This document shows positions 20,663 through 29,232 of a stretch of DNA of 62,666 bases, one piece after another. Within the stretch, counting starts at the first letter, position 1. Each line of letters opens with the position of its first letter. Under the pieces are notes generated by a model that saw only the letters and a list, made by a program, of their open reading frames with translations, searched no databases and was not told where the DNA came from. This stretch comes from Cryobacterium melibiosiphilum (GTDB lineage Bacteria > Actinomycetota > Actinomycetes > Actinomycetales > Microbacteriaceae), in contig NZ_QZVS01000096.1 of the NCBI RefSeq assembly GCF_003602235.1, positions 190,515 through 253,180 on the forward strand. The letters are read 5' to 3'. The position numbers were made by a program, and so were the translations under genes.

Positions 20663-20812
20663 GCCCCAGTATCGCGCGTGCACGCCCACGGTGGCTAGGG
20701 ACACCGGCCCGACGAGGTCCCGGGCGGTAGACTCATCGTCTAGTACGCGAATGGGGTGGTCGTGACGACTGCCCACCGAGTCAGCCGCCATCGACGCCCC
20801 AGGAGTCGCCCC

Positions 20813-21487
20813 ATGGAAACACTGCCCCCGCACCTGCAGAACGCCTACATCGCCCGCTATGCTCCGGGACTGGCCGCGAAGTATCGCCGCAACCACTACG
20901 TCGTTGCCGCGGTCATTGCCGCGCTGCTCATCGCGGGGCTCGTCTTCTCCATTCTGGGCAAGGTGGGCACCGGGGCCTTCGTGCTGATCGGCATCCTGAT
21001 GGTCGTCACTCCGGGCATGGTGCTGCTGATGTCCCGGGGCACGGAGACCCGGTGGAGCGCGGACGACCGCCTCGCGCTCGCGATCGGGGACGCCGGCGTC
21101 GTCTTTCCGAGCCTCGGGCTCATCGCCTGGGGCGAGATGACGTCCATCACGGTGTGCGACCAATCCCTGGGGTTCCGCAGACGTTCCATCGGCGTGTGGA
21201 CGACGAAGATGCTCGGCCGCGACATGATGATGTACGTCGACATCCACGTCCGTGACTCCGAGGCGCTACTGGCTCGGGAGGGCAACCCGGGAGCGTCGAA
21301 CCCGGCGGCGTCGCGCCGCATGACAGACAAGAACATGAAACTCACCGGGTTCAAGGGCGTGTGGGGTGAAGGCCTGTGGGATCCCACCTTCCAGGCCGCC
21401 GCTCGGGTGCTCATCGCCGAGGCCGAGCGTCGCGGCGTTCCGGTCGAGGTTCGGGTTCCGGCGAACGTGGACACCTATCGGCGCTAG
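20813..21487 (+). CDS. Hypothetical two-helix membrane protein
   Basis: A 224-residue protein with no family I recognise. Residues about 25-70 contain two hydrophobic helices; the remainder looks soluble and includes IAWGEMTSITVCD and FRRRSIGVWTTKML, a layout that resembles PH-like membrane-associated domains (inference). The ATG at 20813 is supported by AGGAG seven bases upstream. The gene is followed by a 34-bp perfect palindrome and then an 85-bp repeat element. Confidence 0.7.
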   Translation: METLPPHLQNAYIARYAPGLAAKYRRNHYVVAAVIAALLIAGLVFSILGKVGTGAFVLIGILMVVTPGMVLLMSRGTETRWSADDRLALAIGDAGVVFPSLGLIAWGEMTSITVCDQSLGFRRRSIGVWTTKMLGRDMMMYVDIHVRDSEALLAREGNPGASNPAASRRMTDKNMKLTGFKGVWGEGLWDPTFQAAARVLIAEAERRGVPVEVRVPANVDTYRR

Positions 21488-21498
21488 GCGCAGCCTGC

Positions 21499-21532
21499 CT
21501 CGGTGACGGATGCCGCGGCATCCGTCACCGAG
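21499..21532. terminator. 34-bp perfect palindrome, terminator-like
   Basis: A perfect palindrome of two 17-nt arms meeting at CCGCGG, starting 11 nt after the membrane protein stop. Each arm contains GACGGATGCC, so the hairpin is a head-to-head pair of the dispersed motif. There is no T-run. It may end transcription of the upstream gene. Confidence 0.65.
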
Positions 21533-21552
21533 GGCGCCGTGCGGGCAGCCCC

Positions 21553-21637
21553 GTACCATTCGACGGAGTTGAGGCCCGAACAGCGGTTTTTCCTGCACCA
21601 AATCGTCGAAAACGCGCTCAACACCGTCGAATGGTAC
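21553..21637. repeat. 85-bp inverted-repeat element, copy 1
   Basis: The left end GTACCATTCGACGGAGTTGAG pairs with the right end CTCAACACCGTCGAATGGTAC with one mismatch, around a non-palindromic interior containing GGTTTTTC. It is exactly 85 bp between the GTAC ends, as are the copies at 50912, 60326 and 60438. A second partial right end (ACACCGTCGAATGGTACGGG) follows directly at 21641-21660. The element lies between convergent genes. Confidence 0.85.
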
Positions 21638-21668
21638 GGGACACCGTCGAATGGTACGGGCGGGATGA

Positions 21669-21992
21669 CTAGTGGGCGGTGTCGACGAGCTTGAGGCCGA
21701 CGATGCAGCCGACCAGGCCGAGGATGAGCAGCACCTTGATGAGCGAGGCGGGCTCGCCGCCGAAGATCATGGCGTAGAGCACGGTGAGCGCTGCGCCGAT
21801 GCCGACCCAGACGGCGTAGGCGGTGCCGACCGAGATGTCGCGCATGGCGAAGGCGAGGCCGGCCATGCTGATGACGAGGGCGACGCCGAAGACGATCGAG
21901 GGCCAGAGCTTGGTGAAGCCCTCGGACTTGCCGAGCGCGGTCGCCCAGACGGCTTCGAGAACGCCGGAGGCGATGAGGATGATCCAGGACAT
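21669..21992 (-). CDS. gdx: Guanidinium exporter Gdx (SMR family, formerly SugE)
   Basis: A four-helix small multidrug resistance protein, 107 residues, exporting guanidinium in exchange for protons as an antiparallel dimer. The start MSWIILIASGVLEAVW carries Glu13 and Trp16, as in Gdx/SugE. GTAYAVWVGIGA is the conserved second-half loop. I choose the ATG at 21992 (GGAG 8 nt upstream); a GTG at 22004 would add four residues. A guanidine-III riboswitch directly precedes it, which supports the guanidinium role over general drug efflux. Confidence 0.93.
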   Translation of the reverse strand: MSWIILIASGVLEAVWATALGKSEGFTKLWPSIVFGVALVISMAGLAFAMRDISVGTAYAVWVGIGAALTVLYAMIFGGEPASLIKVLLILGLVGCIVGLKLVDTAH

Positions 21993-22004
21993 GGTGTGCT
22001 CCAC

Positions 22005-22046
22005 TGGCCAGTCTTGTCGCGTACCGGGTACTGGTCCCTCGTCCGG
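22005..22046 (-). promoter_or_regulatory. Guanidine-III (ykkC-III) riboswitch
   Basis: Read on the minus strand, the leader has CCGGACGAGG, then CCAGUACCCGGU, then GACAAGACUGG. These match, in order and spacing, the conserved pseudoknot class of guanidine-III riboswitches: the 5' CCGG pairs with CCGG in ACCCGGU, and CCAG pairs with CUGG. The ribosome site GGAG follows directly. A second CCAGU lies right after the aptamer (ACUGGCCAGU), which could compete for pairing and act as the switch; that part is inference. Confidence 0.88.
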
Positions 22047-22111
22047 AGCCGCATTCAGCGGCTTGGGGTCAGCCTAGCGGGGGAGTGTGTGCAGGGGCTG
22101 GGCACGGGTGG

Positions 22112-23083
22112 TTAGGCGAGGGCGGTGAAATCGGCGACGAGGGCGTCGAGTTCGGCCTCGTTGTCGATCACGAACTGGTCTTCCAGCGCTGCCTGCACGG
22201 TGATCGACCGGGTCAGATAATCGACCTCGTCGGAGCAGCGGAAATCGGCCAGGGCGAGCGGGATCTCGCGGCCCTGCAACTCCAGTCGGGCGTCCTCGGT
22301 CATTCCGGTTGCGGTCAGGTAGAGCGCCTGGCTCTCGTCGAAGATCGCGCTGTACGGTGCCGGCTGGGTGCTGAACGTCGTGTAGCCGGCGGTGCTCATG
22401 CACGCTGCCCACTCCGCGTCGAGGGCGACCAGCTCCGGAGTCTGCGGGAACGAGGCGCTGAGGGCCTCCGCGGCGCTCAGAATGGGGCTGTGCAGCTCCA
22501 GGAGCGCGTCGAATTCGCCGGACACGGCGTGATCGGCCACCCCCTGGCAGCCCTGGGCCTCCCAGGTCGTGGCCTCAGCCGTGTACTCGCCATACAGGGC
22601 CGCGTAGTAGGCGCCCGACTGTTCACCGTCGAGGGAATCGACGTAGTCGTTGTTGGGGTCGACCGTCGCGGTCTCGTCGGGCACGTACTCTTCCTGCACC
22701 TGGGTGAGGCCGTAGCCGTACTCGGCCACCCAGGCTTCGGTGTTGCGGTCTTCGAAGGGTGCATCGTCGGTATCGGCGGTGGACCCGCTGTAGCTGGCGT
22801 ACTCCTCGGGAACATAGCTGAAGCCCTGTTCGGTCATGCAGGTCGTGAGCGCCGCCTGATAGTCGTCGTGGTTCGCCCGGGCCTCGTCGTCGTCGTAGGT
22901 CGGGTAGGTGACGGCCAGGTACTCGTAGAGCGGGGTGGCTGTTTCGGCGGTGGCGGTCGGCTCGGATTCAGCGCCGGAATCGGACTCCGTGGACGTTGCC
23001 GCGCAGCCCGCCAGGCCGAGCGTGAAAATCGTCGTGGCGCAGACGGCCGTGAGGGTGCGGCGGAGGGTCGAGTGGTGGCGCAT
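22112..23083 (-). CDS. Secreted lipoprotein of unknown function
   Basis: A 323-residue lipoprotein. The signal peptide ends in LGLAGC with Cys27 as the lipid anchor, followed by an acidic Ser/Thr/Glu linker. The mature part is acidic and contains several spaced cysteines (TTCMTEQGF, AQGCQG, AACMSTAGY, FRCSDEV), which suggests disulfides. The repeated Cys-Met-x-x-x-Gly pattern (CMTEQGF and CMSTAGY) hints at an internal duplication. The ribosome site AAGGGAA precedes the ATG at 23083. I recognise no named family. Confidence 0.75.
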   Translation of the reverse strand: MRHHSTLRRTLTAVCATTIFTLGLAGCAATSTESDSGAESEPTATAETATPLYEYLAVTYPTYDDDEARANHDDYQAALTTCMTEQGFSYVPEEYASYSGSTADTDDAPFEDRNTEAWVAEYGYGLTQVQEEYVPDETATVDPNNDYVDSLDGEQSGAYYAALYGEYTAEATTWEAQGCQGVADHAVSGEFDALLELHSPILSAAEALSASFPQTPELVALDAEWAACMSTAGYTTFSTQPAPYSAIFDESQALYLTATGMTEDARLELQGREIPLALADFRCSDEVDYLTRSITVQAALEDQFVIDNEAELDALVADFTALA

Positions 23084-23225
23084 GGTGTTCCCTTGTCCAG
23101 AGTCGAGGTCGACGCTCGCGCCTTCCGGTTCGGTCGCACCGATCGGGGCACACGCTAGCGCACGCTGTAATGATACATAAACGCGCGACTGTTTCGTGCG
23201 TGGCGGTCGTCGCTCGGCTGGCGGG

Positions 23226-24056
23226 TCAGCGGTCGTGAGGCGCGAGGTAGTCGAGCTGGGCGCGCACGGAGGCTTCGGCGGCGACGCGCACCGCGGCATC
23301 CGTCTCGAAGTAGACCAGGTCGGTGACCTGCGTGAGCGTGGCGTCGGGGCCGAGAACGGCGAGGGCGCGGCGCACCTGGTCGAGGCGGTCGTGGCGGTGT
23401 GCGAGATAGGCGGCGCAGACGGCTGCGAGGTCGGGCAGCACCGGGCCATGGGCGGGCAGCACGGTCGCCGGGCCGAGCGCGCGCAGGGCCGCGAGGGAGG
23501 CGAGGTACTCGCGCAGGGTGCTGTCGGGGTGGCCGACGACGGTGGTTCCGCGGCCGAGCACGGTGTCGCCGGTGAGGACCGCACCGTTCGGGCCGTCGCC
23601 CGGCAGGTGGAAACAGACCGAGTCGGCGGTGTGCCCCGGCGTCGCCAGCACGCGGATGCTCACCCCGGCCGCCTCGATCAACTCGCCGCCCTGCAGGGGG
23701 TCACCGCCGACGCAATATGCCGGATCGAGCGCCCGAACGCGAGCCCCGGTCAGCTCGGCGAAGCGCAGGCTCGCCGCGGTGTGGTCGGCATGGTGATGGG
23801 TGATGAGCACGAGCGCGACCGGCCCGGCGGCGGCGAGCCGGGCGAGGTGGGGCTCGTCGAGAGGGCCGGGGTCGACGACGACAACATCCCGGGCGTCGGG
23901 CGCCGCGATCAGGTAGGAATTGGTGCCGTCGAGGGTCATCGGCCCGGCGTTCGGGGCGAGCAGGCGACGGGTGAGCCCGCTGGTCCGCTCGAGCGCAGGG
24001 GTCGGCGGGCCAGGGGGCGGTGGCGCAGGGCGCGAGTGGATGCCGTCGGCGAGCAT
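23226..24056 (-). CDS. Metallo-beta-lactamase-fold hydrolase (LACTB2-like)
   Basis: A 276-residue MBL-fold hydrolase. The zinc motif THHHADHT is intact, followed by further ligands in TPGHTADS and LTGDTVLG. The C-terminal region (AHRHDRLDQVRRAL onward) resembles the winged-helix tail of LACTB2-type nucleases, so RNA or a thioester are possible substrates. The start at 24056 follows GTAGGCTGCTGGGC; a further ATG at 24080 is possible. It diverges from the Nudix gene, about 110 bp apart. Confidence 0.85.
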   Translation of the reverse strand: MLADGIHSRPAPPPPGPPTPALERTSGLTRRLLAPNAGPMTLDGTNSYLIAAPDARDVVVVDPGPLDEPHLARLAAAGPVALVLITHHHADHTAASLRFAELTGARVRALDPAYCVGGDPLQGGELIEAAGVSIRVLATPGHTADSVCFHLPGDGPNGAVLTGDTVLGRGTTVVGHPDSTLREYLASLAALRALGPATVLPAHGPVLPDLAAVCAAYLAHRHDRLDQVRRALAVLGPDATLTQVTDLVYFETDAAVRVAAEASVRAQLDYLAPHDR

Positions 24057-24168
24057 GCCCAGCAGCCTACCCGGCAGCATGACCGGTGCGGGCCGTGCCT
24101 GCGGGGTGCCGCGCCGCAGGGTTAGGGTGAGGCAGCGCGCCGCTGCGCTGAGGCAGGAGAGTGCACGG

Positions 24169-24894
24169 GTGCCAGAGATCGATCCGCGAGTGGACGACGA
24201 CGTGATCACCGGGGTCGCCGCGACCGTGGTGGTGCTGCGGGACGGGGCCCACGGCCCCGAAGTGCTGCTGCTGGAGCGGCCCCGGCACCGCGGCTCTTTC
24301 GCCGGCGCCTGGGTGTTTCCGGGCGGCGCCGTCGATCCGGAGGATCGGGTTGCGAACGGCGAGACCGACGCGGCCGGCGAGGAGCCAGGCGTGCGGCGGG
24401 CGGCGGTGCGCGAGGTGCAGGAGGAGGCCGGGCTCGTGCTGAACGCCGACGCGCTCGTCGCGATCAGCTGCTGGGTGCCGCCCGCGGGCATCCCGAAACG
24501 GCTGCGCACCTGGTTCTTTCTCGCGCCGGACCCCGGCGGGGCACTCGCCCTCGCGCCGGACGAGTGCGTGGATGCCGCCTGGCTGCGGCCGCAGGACGCG
24601 CTGGAGCGGCACGCATCCGGCGGGCTGCGGCTCGTGGCGCCGACCTGGGTGACGCTGCACGGGCTGGTGGGAAAGGCATCCGTCGCCGAGATGCTGGCCG
24701 CAGCGCGTCGCGGCGAGCCGGAGCGGTTCACGTCGCGGGCGGGCACGACCCTGAGCGGCGCCACCATTTTCTGGGCCGGGGACGTTGCGTTCACCGATCA
24801 GGCGCTCGCCGAAGCGGAGGGCGCCCGTCACCGCCTCGAGGTCGGCGCGCTGCCGTGGGTGTACTGGCGGTCGGGTGTCGGAGGCGCGCGATAG
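24169..24894 (+). CDS. Nudix hydrolase
   Basis: A Nudix-fold diphosphohydrolase of 241 residues. The Nudix box is split: GGAVDPEDR, then an insertion of about twenty residues, then AAVREVQEEAGL with the metal-binding REVQEE core. Such an insertion occurs in the NUDT19/RP2p-like group, whose members act on CoA derivatives, so that substrate class is possible. A GTG at 24169 is chosen with AGGAGAG upstream; the longer frame would run through the neighbouring divergent gene. It is followed 80 bp later by an ABC transporter operon. Confidence 0.83.
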   Translation: MPEIDPRVDDDVITGVAATVVVLRDGAHGPEVLLLERPRHRGSFAGAWVFPGGAVDPEDRVANGETDAAGEEPGVRRAAVREVQEEAGLVLNADALVAISCWVPPAGIPKRLRTWFFLAPDPGGALALAPDECVDAAWLRPQDALERHASGGLRLVAPTWVTLHGLVGKASVAEMLAAARRGEPERFTSRAGTTLSGATIFWAGDVAFTDQALAEAEGARHRLEVGALPWVYWRSGVGGAR

Positions 24895-24974
24895 GGTGAG
24901 CGGGAACGCCGGGGCCGATCGGCCCCGCGACACGGCCGTGAGCAGTCAGGGCCTGAGTGAGCCATCGGAGGAAC

Positions 24975-25853
24975 ATGTCGATTCCCGGTTCGCGCGGTAG
25001 TGAGGCGAATGATGTCGAGACGAATGATGTCGAGGCGCAGCCTGCCCCCGAAACGGGCCGGCCGGACGCGGTGCCGGCGCTGTCGATCCGGGGGCTGGGT
25101 AAGCGCTTCGGGGACGTGATCGCCGTCAACGGCATCGACCTCGACGTGCCGGTCGGCTCGTTCTACGGCCTGGTCGGGCCCAACGGCGCCGGCAAGACCA
25201 CGACCCTGTCGATGGCGACCGGGCTGATGCGGCCCGAGATGGGCACGATCCGCATTCACGGGATCGACGTGTGGGAGCATCCGCTCGAGGCCAAACGACT
25301 GGTCGGGGTGCTCGCCGACGGGGTGCGGCTCTTCGACCGGCTGACCGGCGAACAGCTCGTCACGTATTCCGGGCTGCTGTCGGGAATGGACCGTGCGACC
25401 GTCGCGGGGCGCGTCGCCGACCTGCTGCAGCTGCTCGACCTCGAAGCCGCCGCCGGCACCCTCGTTGTCGACTACTCCGCCGGAATGACCAAGAAGATCG
25501 CACTGGCCTGCGCCCTCGTGCACGCTCCGCGCCTGCTCGTGCTCGACGAACCGTTCGAATCGGTCGACCCCGTCTCGGCGGCGAATATTCGCGACATCCT
25601 CACCGGGTATGTGCGCACCGGGGGCACGGTCATCGTGTCGAGCCACGCAATGGACCTCGTGCAGCGGATGTGTGACCACGTCGCGGTGATCAGCGCCGGC
25701 CGGGTGCTCGCCGCGGGCACGATCGACGACGTGCGGCAGGGTGCCAGCCTCGAAGACCGCTTCGTGCAGCTCGTCGGTGGGCGCCGCCACGCGGAGGGCC
25801 CGGAATGGCTGAACATCGCGCCGGTGCCCAGCGCGTCGGTGCAGCACCCCTGA
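24975..25853 (+). CDS. ABC transporter ATP-binding protein
   Basis: A 292-residue ABC ATPase. Walker A GPNGAGKTT is near residue 66. The signature region reads YSAGMTKKIAL rather than LSGGQ, a variation seen in ABC-2-type exporters. Walker B is LLVLDEPFESVDP. The N-terminal 35 residues are an extra hydrophilic tail with the repeated NDVETNDVE. GGAGGA precedes the ATG at 24975. The stop overlaps the permease start (TGATG), so it energises the next gene's product. The substrate is unknown. Confidence 0.9.
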   Translation: MSIPGSRGSEANDVETNDVEAQPAPETGRPDAVPALSIRGLGKRFGDVIAVNGIDLDVPVGSFYGLVGPNGAGKTTTLSMATGLMRPEMGTIRIHGIDVWEHPLEAKRLVGVLADGVRLFDRLTGEQLVTYSGLLSGMDRATVAGRVADLLQLLDLEAAAGTLVVDYSAGMTKKIALACALVHAPRLLVLDEPFESVDPVSAANIRDILTGYVRTGGTVIVSSHAMDLVQRMCDHVAVISAGRVLAAGTIDDVRQGASLEDRFVQLVGGRRHAEGPEWLNIAPVPSASVQHP

Positions 25854-27427
25854 TGGTCCGGCATCTTCTGGCGCTGCGCTTCCTGGTGCTGAAGAACACC
25901 CTTCGGCGCAGCCCGTGGCAGCTCGTCGGAGTGCTCTTCGGCGCGGTCTACGGCGTGGGGCTGCTGGGCGGCGGCCTGCTCGGGCTGATCGCCCTCGGCA
26001 CCCAGCCGGCCGACGTCGCCGGCACGATCGTCACCCTCGGGGGCTCACTGCTGGTGCTCGGCTGGGTGCTGATTCCGCTGATCGCGAGCGGGGTCGACCA
26101 GACCCTCGACACGATGAAGCTGCGCACGTTTCCGATTCCGCTGAACACGCTGCTGCGGGGGCTGTTCGTCTGCGGGGTGCTCGGGGTGCCGGGCGTGGTG
26201 ACCCTGCTGTTGTCGCTCGCGACGGCGGCGACGTGGTGGCGGCATCCGCTCATCGCGCTCGCCGCGGTGGTCTGCGCGCTCGTGGCGGTGGCGACCTGCG
26301 TGGTCGGGTCGCGCATGGTCGTCAGCCTGAGCTCGGTGTTCTCGTCGGGGCGCCGGTTCAAGGAGATCGCGGGACTGATCGGCCTGATTCCGCTGGTGCT
26401 GGCCGGTCCGATCATCGGCTACTTCACCGCCGGTATCGGTGGCGGACCGCTGGGGGACTTCACCGCGCTCGCCAACGCGCTGGGCTGGACCCCGTTCGGC
26501 GTGATCTGGGCGGTTCCGGCCGAGCTCGCGGCCGGCCACTACGGCCTCGCCGCGGTCAAGTTCGTGCTCGGCCTTGCCGTACTGGTAGCGGCGACCCTTC
26601 TCTGGCGCCGCGGCCTCGCCATCGAGCTGGTCACACCGCCGCACAGCGCCAACCGCACCACGGGTCTCGGCAAGCTCGGCTTCTTCGCTCGGCTGCCGGC
26701 CACTCCGGCCGGCGCCGTGGCCGCCCGCTCGCTGACCTACTGGATGCGCGACCCCCGCTACCTTCGCCAGCTGGTGTCGCTCATCGTCGCCCCGGCACTG
26801 ATGATCTTCTACTCGATTCTGTTCAACTCGCTCGGCTACCTCAACGCCATCGGCCCGATCGTCGCCCTGGTGCTGTCACTGGCGATCTTCAGCGACGTGT
26901 CCTACGACAGCACCGCCTTCGCGGCGCACCTGTCGTCGGGCCTGCGCGGCATCGACGACCGTCTCGGCCGGGTCTGGGCGATCGCGCTGTTCGCGGTGCC
27001 CGTCGTTTTCGTGGTCAACGTGGTATCCGTGGCCTTCTCGGGCTCGTGGGGTCTGCTGCCGGGCGTTCTGGGGCTGTCGATCGGGCTGTTGCTGAGCGGA
27101 TTCGGGCTGTCGAGCGTGACGAGCGCCACGGTCGTGGTGCCGGTGCCCGCGCCCGGCGACAGCCCGTTCAAGTCGCCGCCGGGCGCCGGTTTCTCCAACG
27201 TGGCGTCGACAGCCGCGACCTGGGGAATCCTGCTGCTGCTGGTGCTGCCGGAGATCGCGCTGCTGATCATCGGCGCGGTGACCGGGCAGGCGCTCTGGGG
27301 CTGGCTGACCCTGCTGGTGGGCCTGGTTCTCGGGGCGTTCTACCTGCGGCTCGGCGTGCGACGCGGCGGTGCCCGGCTCGACGTGCGCGGCGCCGACCTG
27401 TTCGAGAAGCTCGCCCGCCACGCCTGA
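25853..27427 (+). CDS. ABC transporter permease, multi-spanning
   Basis: A 524-residue membrane protein with about twelve hydrophobic helices, starting MVRHLLALRFLVLKN. Such large ABC-2-like permeases pair with ATPases like the preceding gene; I do not recognise a specific substrate family. A conserved-looking cytoplasmic patch YWMRDPRYLRQL divides the protein into halves. The start at 25853 overlaps the ATPase stop. The gene ends 6 bp before the convergent DUF72 gene. Confidence 0.85.
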   Translation: MVRHLLALRFLVLKNTLRRSPWQLVGVLFGAVYGVGLLGGGLLGLIALGTQPADVAGTIVTLGGSLLVLGWVLIPLIASGVDQTLDTMKLRTFPIPLNTLLRGLFVCGVLGVPGVVTLLLSLATAATWWRHPLIALAAVVCALVAVATCVVGSRMVVSLSSVFSSGRRFKEIAGLIGLIPLVLAGPIIGYFTAGIGGGPLGDFTALANALGWTPFGVIWAVPAELAAGHYGLAAVKFVLGLAVLVAATLLWRRGLAIELVTPPHSANRTTGLGKLGFFARLPATPAGAVAARSLTYWMRDPRYLRQLVSLIVAPALMIFYSILFNSLGYLNAIGPIVALVLSLAIFSDVSYDSTAFAAHLSSGLRGIDDRLGRVWAIALFAVPVVFVVNVVSVAFSGSWGLLPGVLGLSIGLLLSGFGLSSVTSATVVVPVPAPGDSPFKSPPGAGFSNVASTAATWGILLLLVLPEIALLIIGAVTGQALWGWLTLLVGLVLGAFYLRLGVRRGGARLDVRGADLFEKLARHA

Positions 27428-27433
27428 CCGGGT

Positions 27434-28159
27434 TCAGGCCAGAAATCGGCGCAGGGTGTCGGCGTTGCGCACGGCGTTCCCGCCGCCGTCGTTGTTGAAA
27501 TAGGCGAACACCTCGCGTCCGCTGTGCTGCCAGTCACGGATGCGGTCCGCCCACCACGACAGGTCCTGGTCGGAGTAGGACCCGCCGTACAAATATTCAT
27601 GGTCCGGTCCGTGCAGCCGCAGGTAGACGACGTCTGCCGTGGCCCGCAGAACGCACGGGAGATGGGCTCCGCTCATCACGCAGTACGCGGCCCCGTGCCG
27701 CTCGAGCAGGTGGAACACTGCGTCGTCGTGCCAGCTCTCGTGCCGCAGCTCGACGGCGACCCGGATCCACGGCGGCAGCAGGCTCAGGAAATAGTCCAGC
27801 CGGGCGTCATCACGCTCGTGCCGTGGGTCGAGCTGCACGAGCAACACCGCGCGCCGGTCACCGAGCTGGTGCCAGCCGCCCGCAATGCGGTCGATCCAGG
27901 CCTCGGGCGCGTAGAGTCGTTTCGCGTGGGTCAGGCCCCGCGGCGCCTTGACCGAAAGCGCGAAGCCCGGCGGCATCCGTCGTCGCCAGCTGGCGAAGGT
28001 GGAGTCCCTCGGCCAACGGTAGAAGCTCGCGTTGAGCTCGACGCTGTCGAAGCGGTCGGTGTAACGGGCGAGGCGCTCGTGCGCGGGCAGGCCCGGCGGG
28101 TAGAGAACGTCGGTCCAGTGGTCATAGCTCCAGCCCGAGGTTCCGATGCGCGCGCCCAT
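27434..28159 (-). CDS. DUF72 family protein
   Basis: A 241-residue DUF72 protein (TIM-barrel fold, unknown activity). It begins with the family signature MGARIGTSGWSYDHW and continues with FDSVELNASFYRWP, LVQLDPRHERDD, VELRHESW and FAYFNNDGGGNAV. These are all the standard DUF72 blocks, so it looks complete. The frame is open much further upstream but the family start at 28159 is clear. The neighbours give no functional hint. Confidence 0.88.
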   Translation of the reverse strand: MGARIGTSGWSYDHWTDVLYPPGLPAHERLARYTDRFDSVELNASFYRWPRDSTFASWRRRMPPGFALSVKAPRGLTHAKRLYAPEAWIDRIAGGWHQLGDRRAVLLVQLDPRHERDDARLDYFLSLLPPWIRVAVELRHESWHDDAVFHLLERHGAAYCVMSGAHLPCVLRATADVVYLRLHGPDHEYLYGGSYSDQDLSWWADRIRDWQHSGREVFAYFNNDGGGNAVRNADTLRRFLA

Positions 28160-28181
28160 GATGCGGCCACCGTACCCCCGT

Positions 28182-29141
28182 CTAGCCGAAGAGGGTGCCG
28201 GGGCGGCAGGGTTGACCGCCGACGAGGTTGAGGCAGGGCTCGAAGAAGTCCGGGTAGCGCTCCGTGTCGGTCTCACCGAACCACTGGCTGTAGAAGCTCC
28301 AGAAGTTGAGGTTGCCGTAGGCGGAGCAATCGGTGTCGGCGCCCTCGATCGTCTCGGGCGACGGCTGGTACGGCGTGTAGTTGTAGAGGTTCGCGGTGGC
28401 CTGGTTCTCGATCTGCACCCGCGACGACCCGCAGTCGGCGTCGGGGTGATAGCCCACGTCGATGCGTCCGATCTGGAAGGCCCGGTCGGGCTCCTGGGTG
28501 TACTGCCGAAACTGCCATGCCGCGTTGTAGACCTGGTTGAAGAAGCCGAAGTAGTCGGCGTTGCAGTCGGCGGTGTCGGGGCAGCCGTACCCGGTGGCCC
28601 GCAGGTACCCCGACTCATTGGGCGCTGTCAGCAGCGACTGTTCCTTCTGCAGCAGCACGAGCAGCACCCTCGGTGAGATACCGCAGGCTTCGGCGACCCG
28701 GCTGATGATGGTGCTGGCCCGTTCGTGCGGCTTTCCGAGGTAGGACTCGCAGTGCCCGGCGCCGGCGGCCGGCTGGGACACCGTCGATTCCCGGTACTCC
28801 CAGAGGCACGGCGAGTCGTCGCGGGGGTGGCAGGACCGGTTTTCGAGGAAGGCCTGCACCTCGTCAGACGTCATCGCCTCGGCGTTGTAGAAGTTGTAGT
28901 CGCTGATGATCAGGCCGGGATCGAAGTCCCCTGCGTCGATCTCGCTTGAGGGGGTCACGGCGGGAATCGCGGCGGACCGTTCGAGGGCGGCCGACCCGGC
29001 GGTCAGGGCGGCCGCGGAGCCGAGCGCCACGAACGCGGCCACGACGAGCAGCGCGAGCAGGCGGCGCGGCTTCTTGCGTGTTCCCCAGAAACCGCGGGCA
29101 CCGCGTCGGGCGCCCGGCGCGCGCCGGGGTGTCAGGCTCAT
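28182..29141 (-). CDS. Secreted protein, actinobacterial cell-wall-type (lysozyme-fold candidate)
   Basis: A 319-residue exported protein. A twin-arginine-free, very basic N-terminus (RRAPGARRGARG) leads to a hydrophobic signal segment at about 29-50. The mature domain contains ISPRVLLVLLQKEQSLL, where the Glu in QKEQSL resembles the catalytic glutamate helix of lytic transglycosylases. Aromatic blocks YGFFNQVYNAAWQF and NLYNYTPYQP follow. Eight or more cysteines suggest disulfides. Homologues are widespread in actinobacteria, often labelled hemagglutinin; a peptidoglycan role is inference. Confidence 0.68.
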   Translation of the reverse strand: MSLTPRRAPGARRGARGFWGTRKKPRRLLALLVVAAFVALGSAAALTAGSAALERSAAIPAVTPSSEIDAGDFDPGLIISDYNFYNAEAMTSDEVQAFLENRSCHPRDDSPCLWEYRESTVSQPAAGAGHCESYLGKPHERASTIISRVAEACGISPRVLLVLLQKEQSLLTAPNESGYLRATGYGCPDTADCNADYFGFFNQVYNAAWQFRQYTQEPDRAFQIGRIDVGYHPDADCGSSRVQIENQATANLYNYTPYQPSPETIEGADTDCSAYGNLNFWSFYSQWFGETDTERYPDFFEPCLNLVGGQPCRPGTLFG

Positions 29142-29232
29142 GGTTAAACCCTACCGGCGGCGCTCTGCGGTGATGCTGAGAGCGGATGCGGCCGCCGCAG
29201 CTACGGGGCTGAGCGGGGTTCAGTGGCGGGGT

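Noticed and set aside
20231..21247. A 338-codon frame as one protein
   Set aside because: Only the last 143 codons match DUF1801; the rest is antisense to the plus-strand membrane protein gene.
21553..21660. Insertion sequence ends
   Set aside because: No transposase frame is inside, and the 85-bp span cannot encode one; at most it is a non-autonomous element.
22112..23584. A 490-codon frame joining the lipoprotein to the MBL region
   Set aside because: The signal peptide and ribosome site put the start at 23083; upstream codons overlap the MBL gene.
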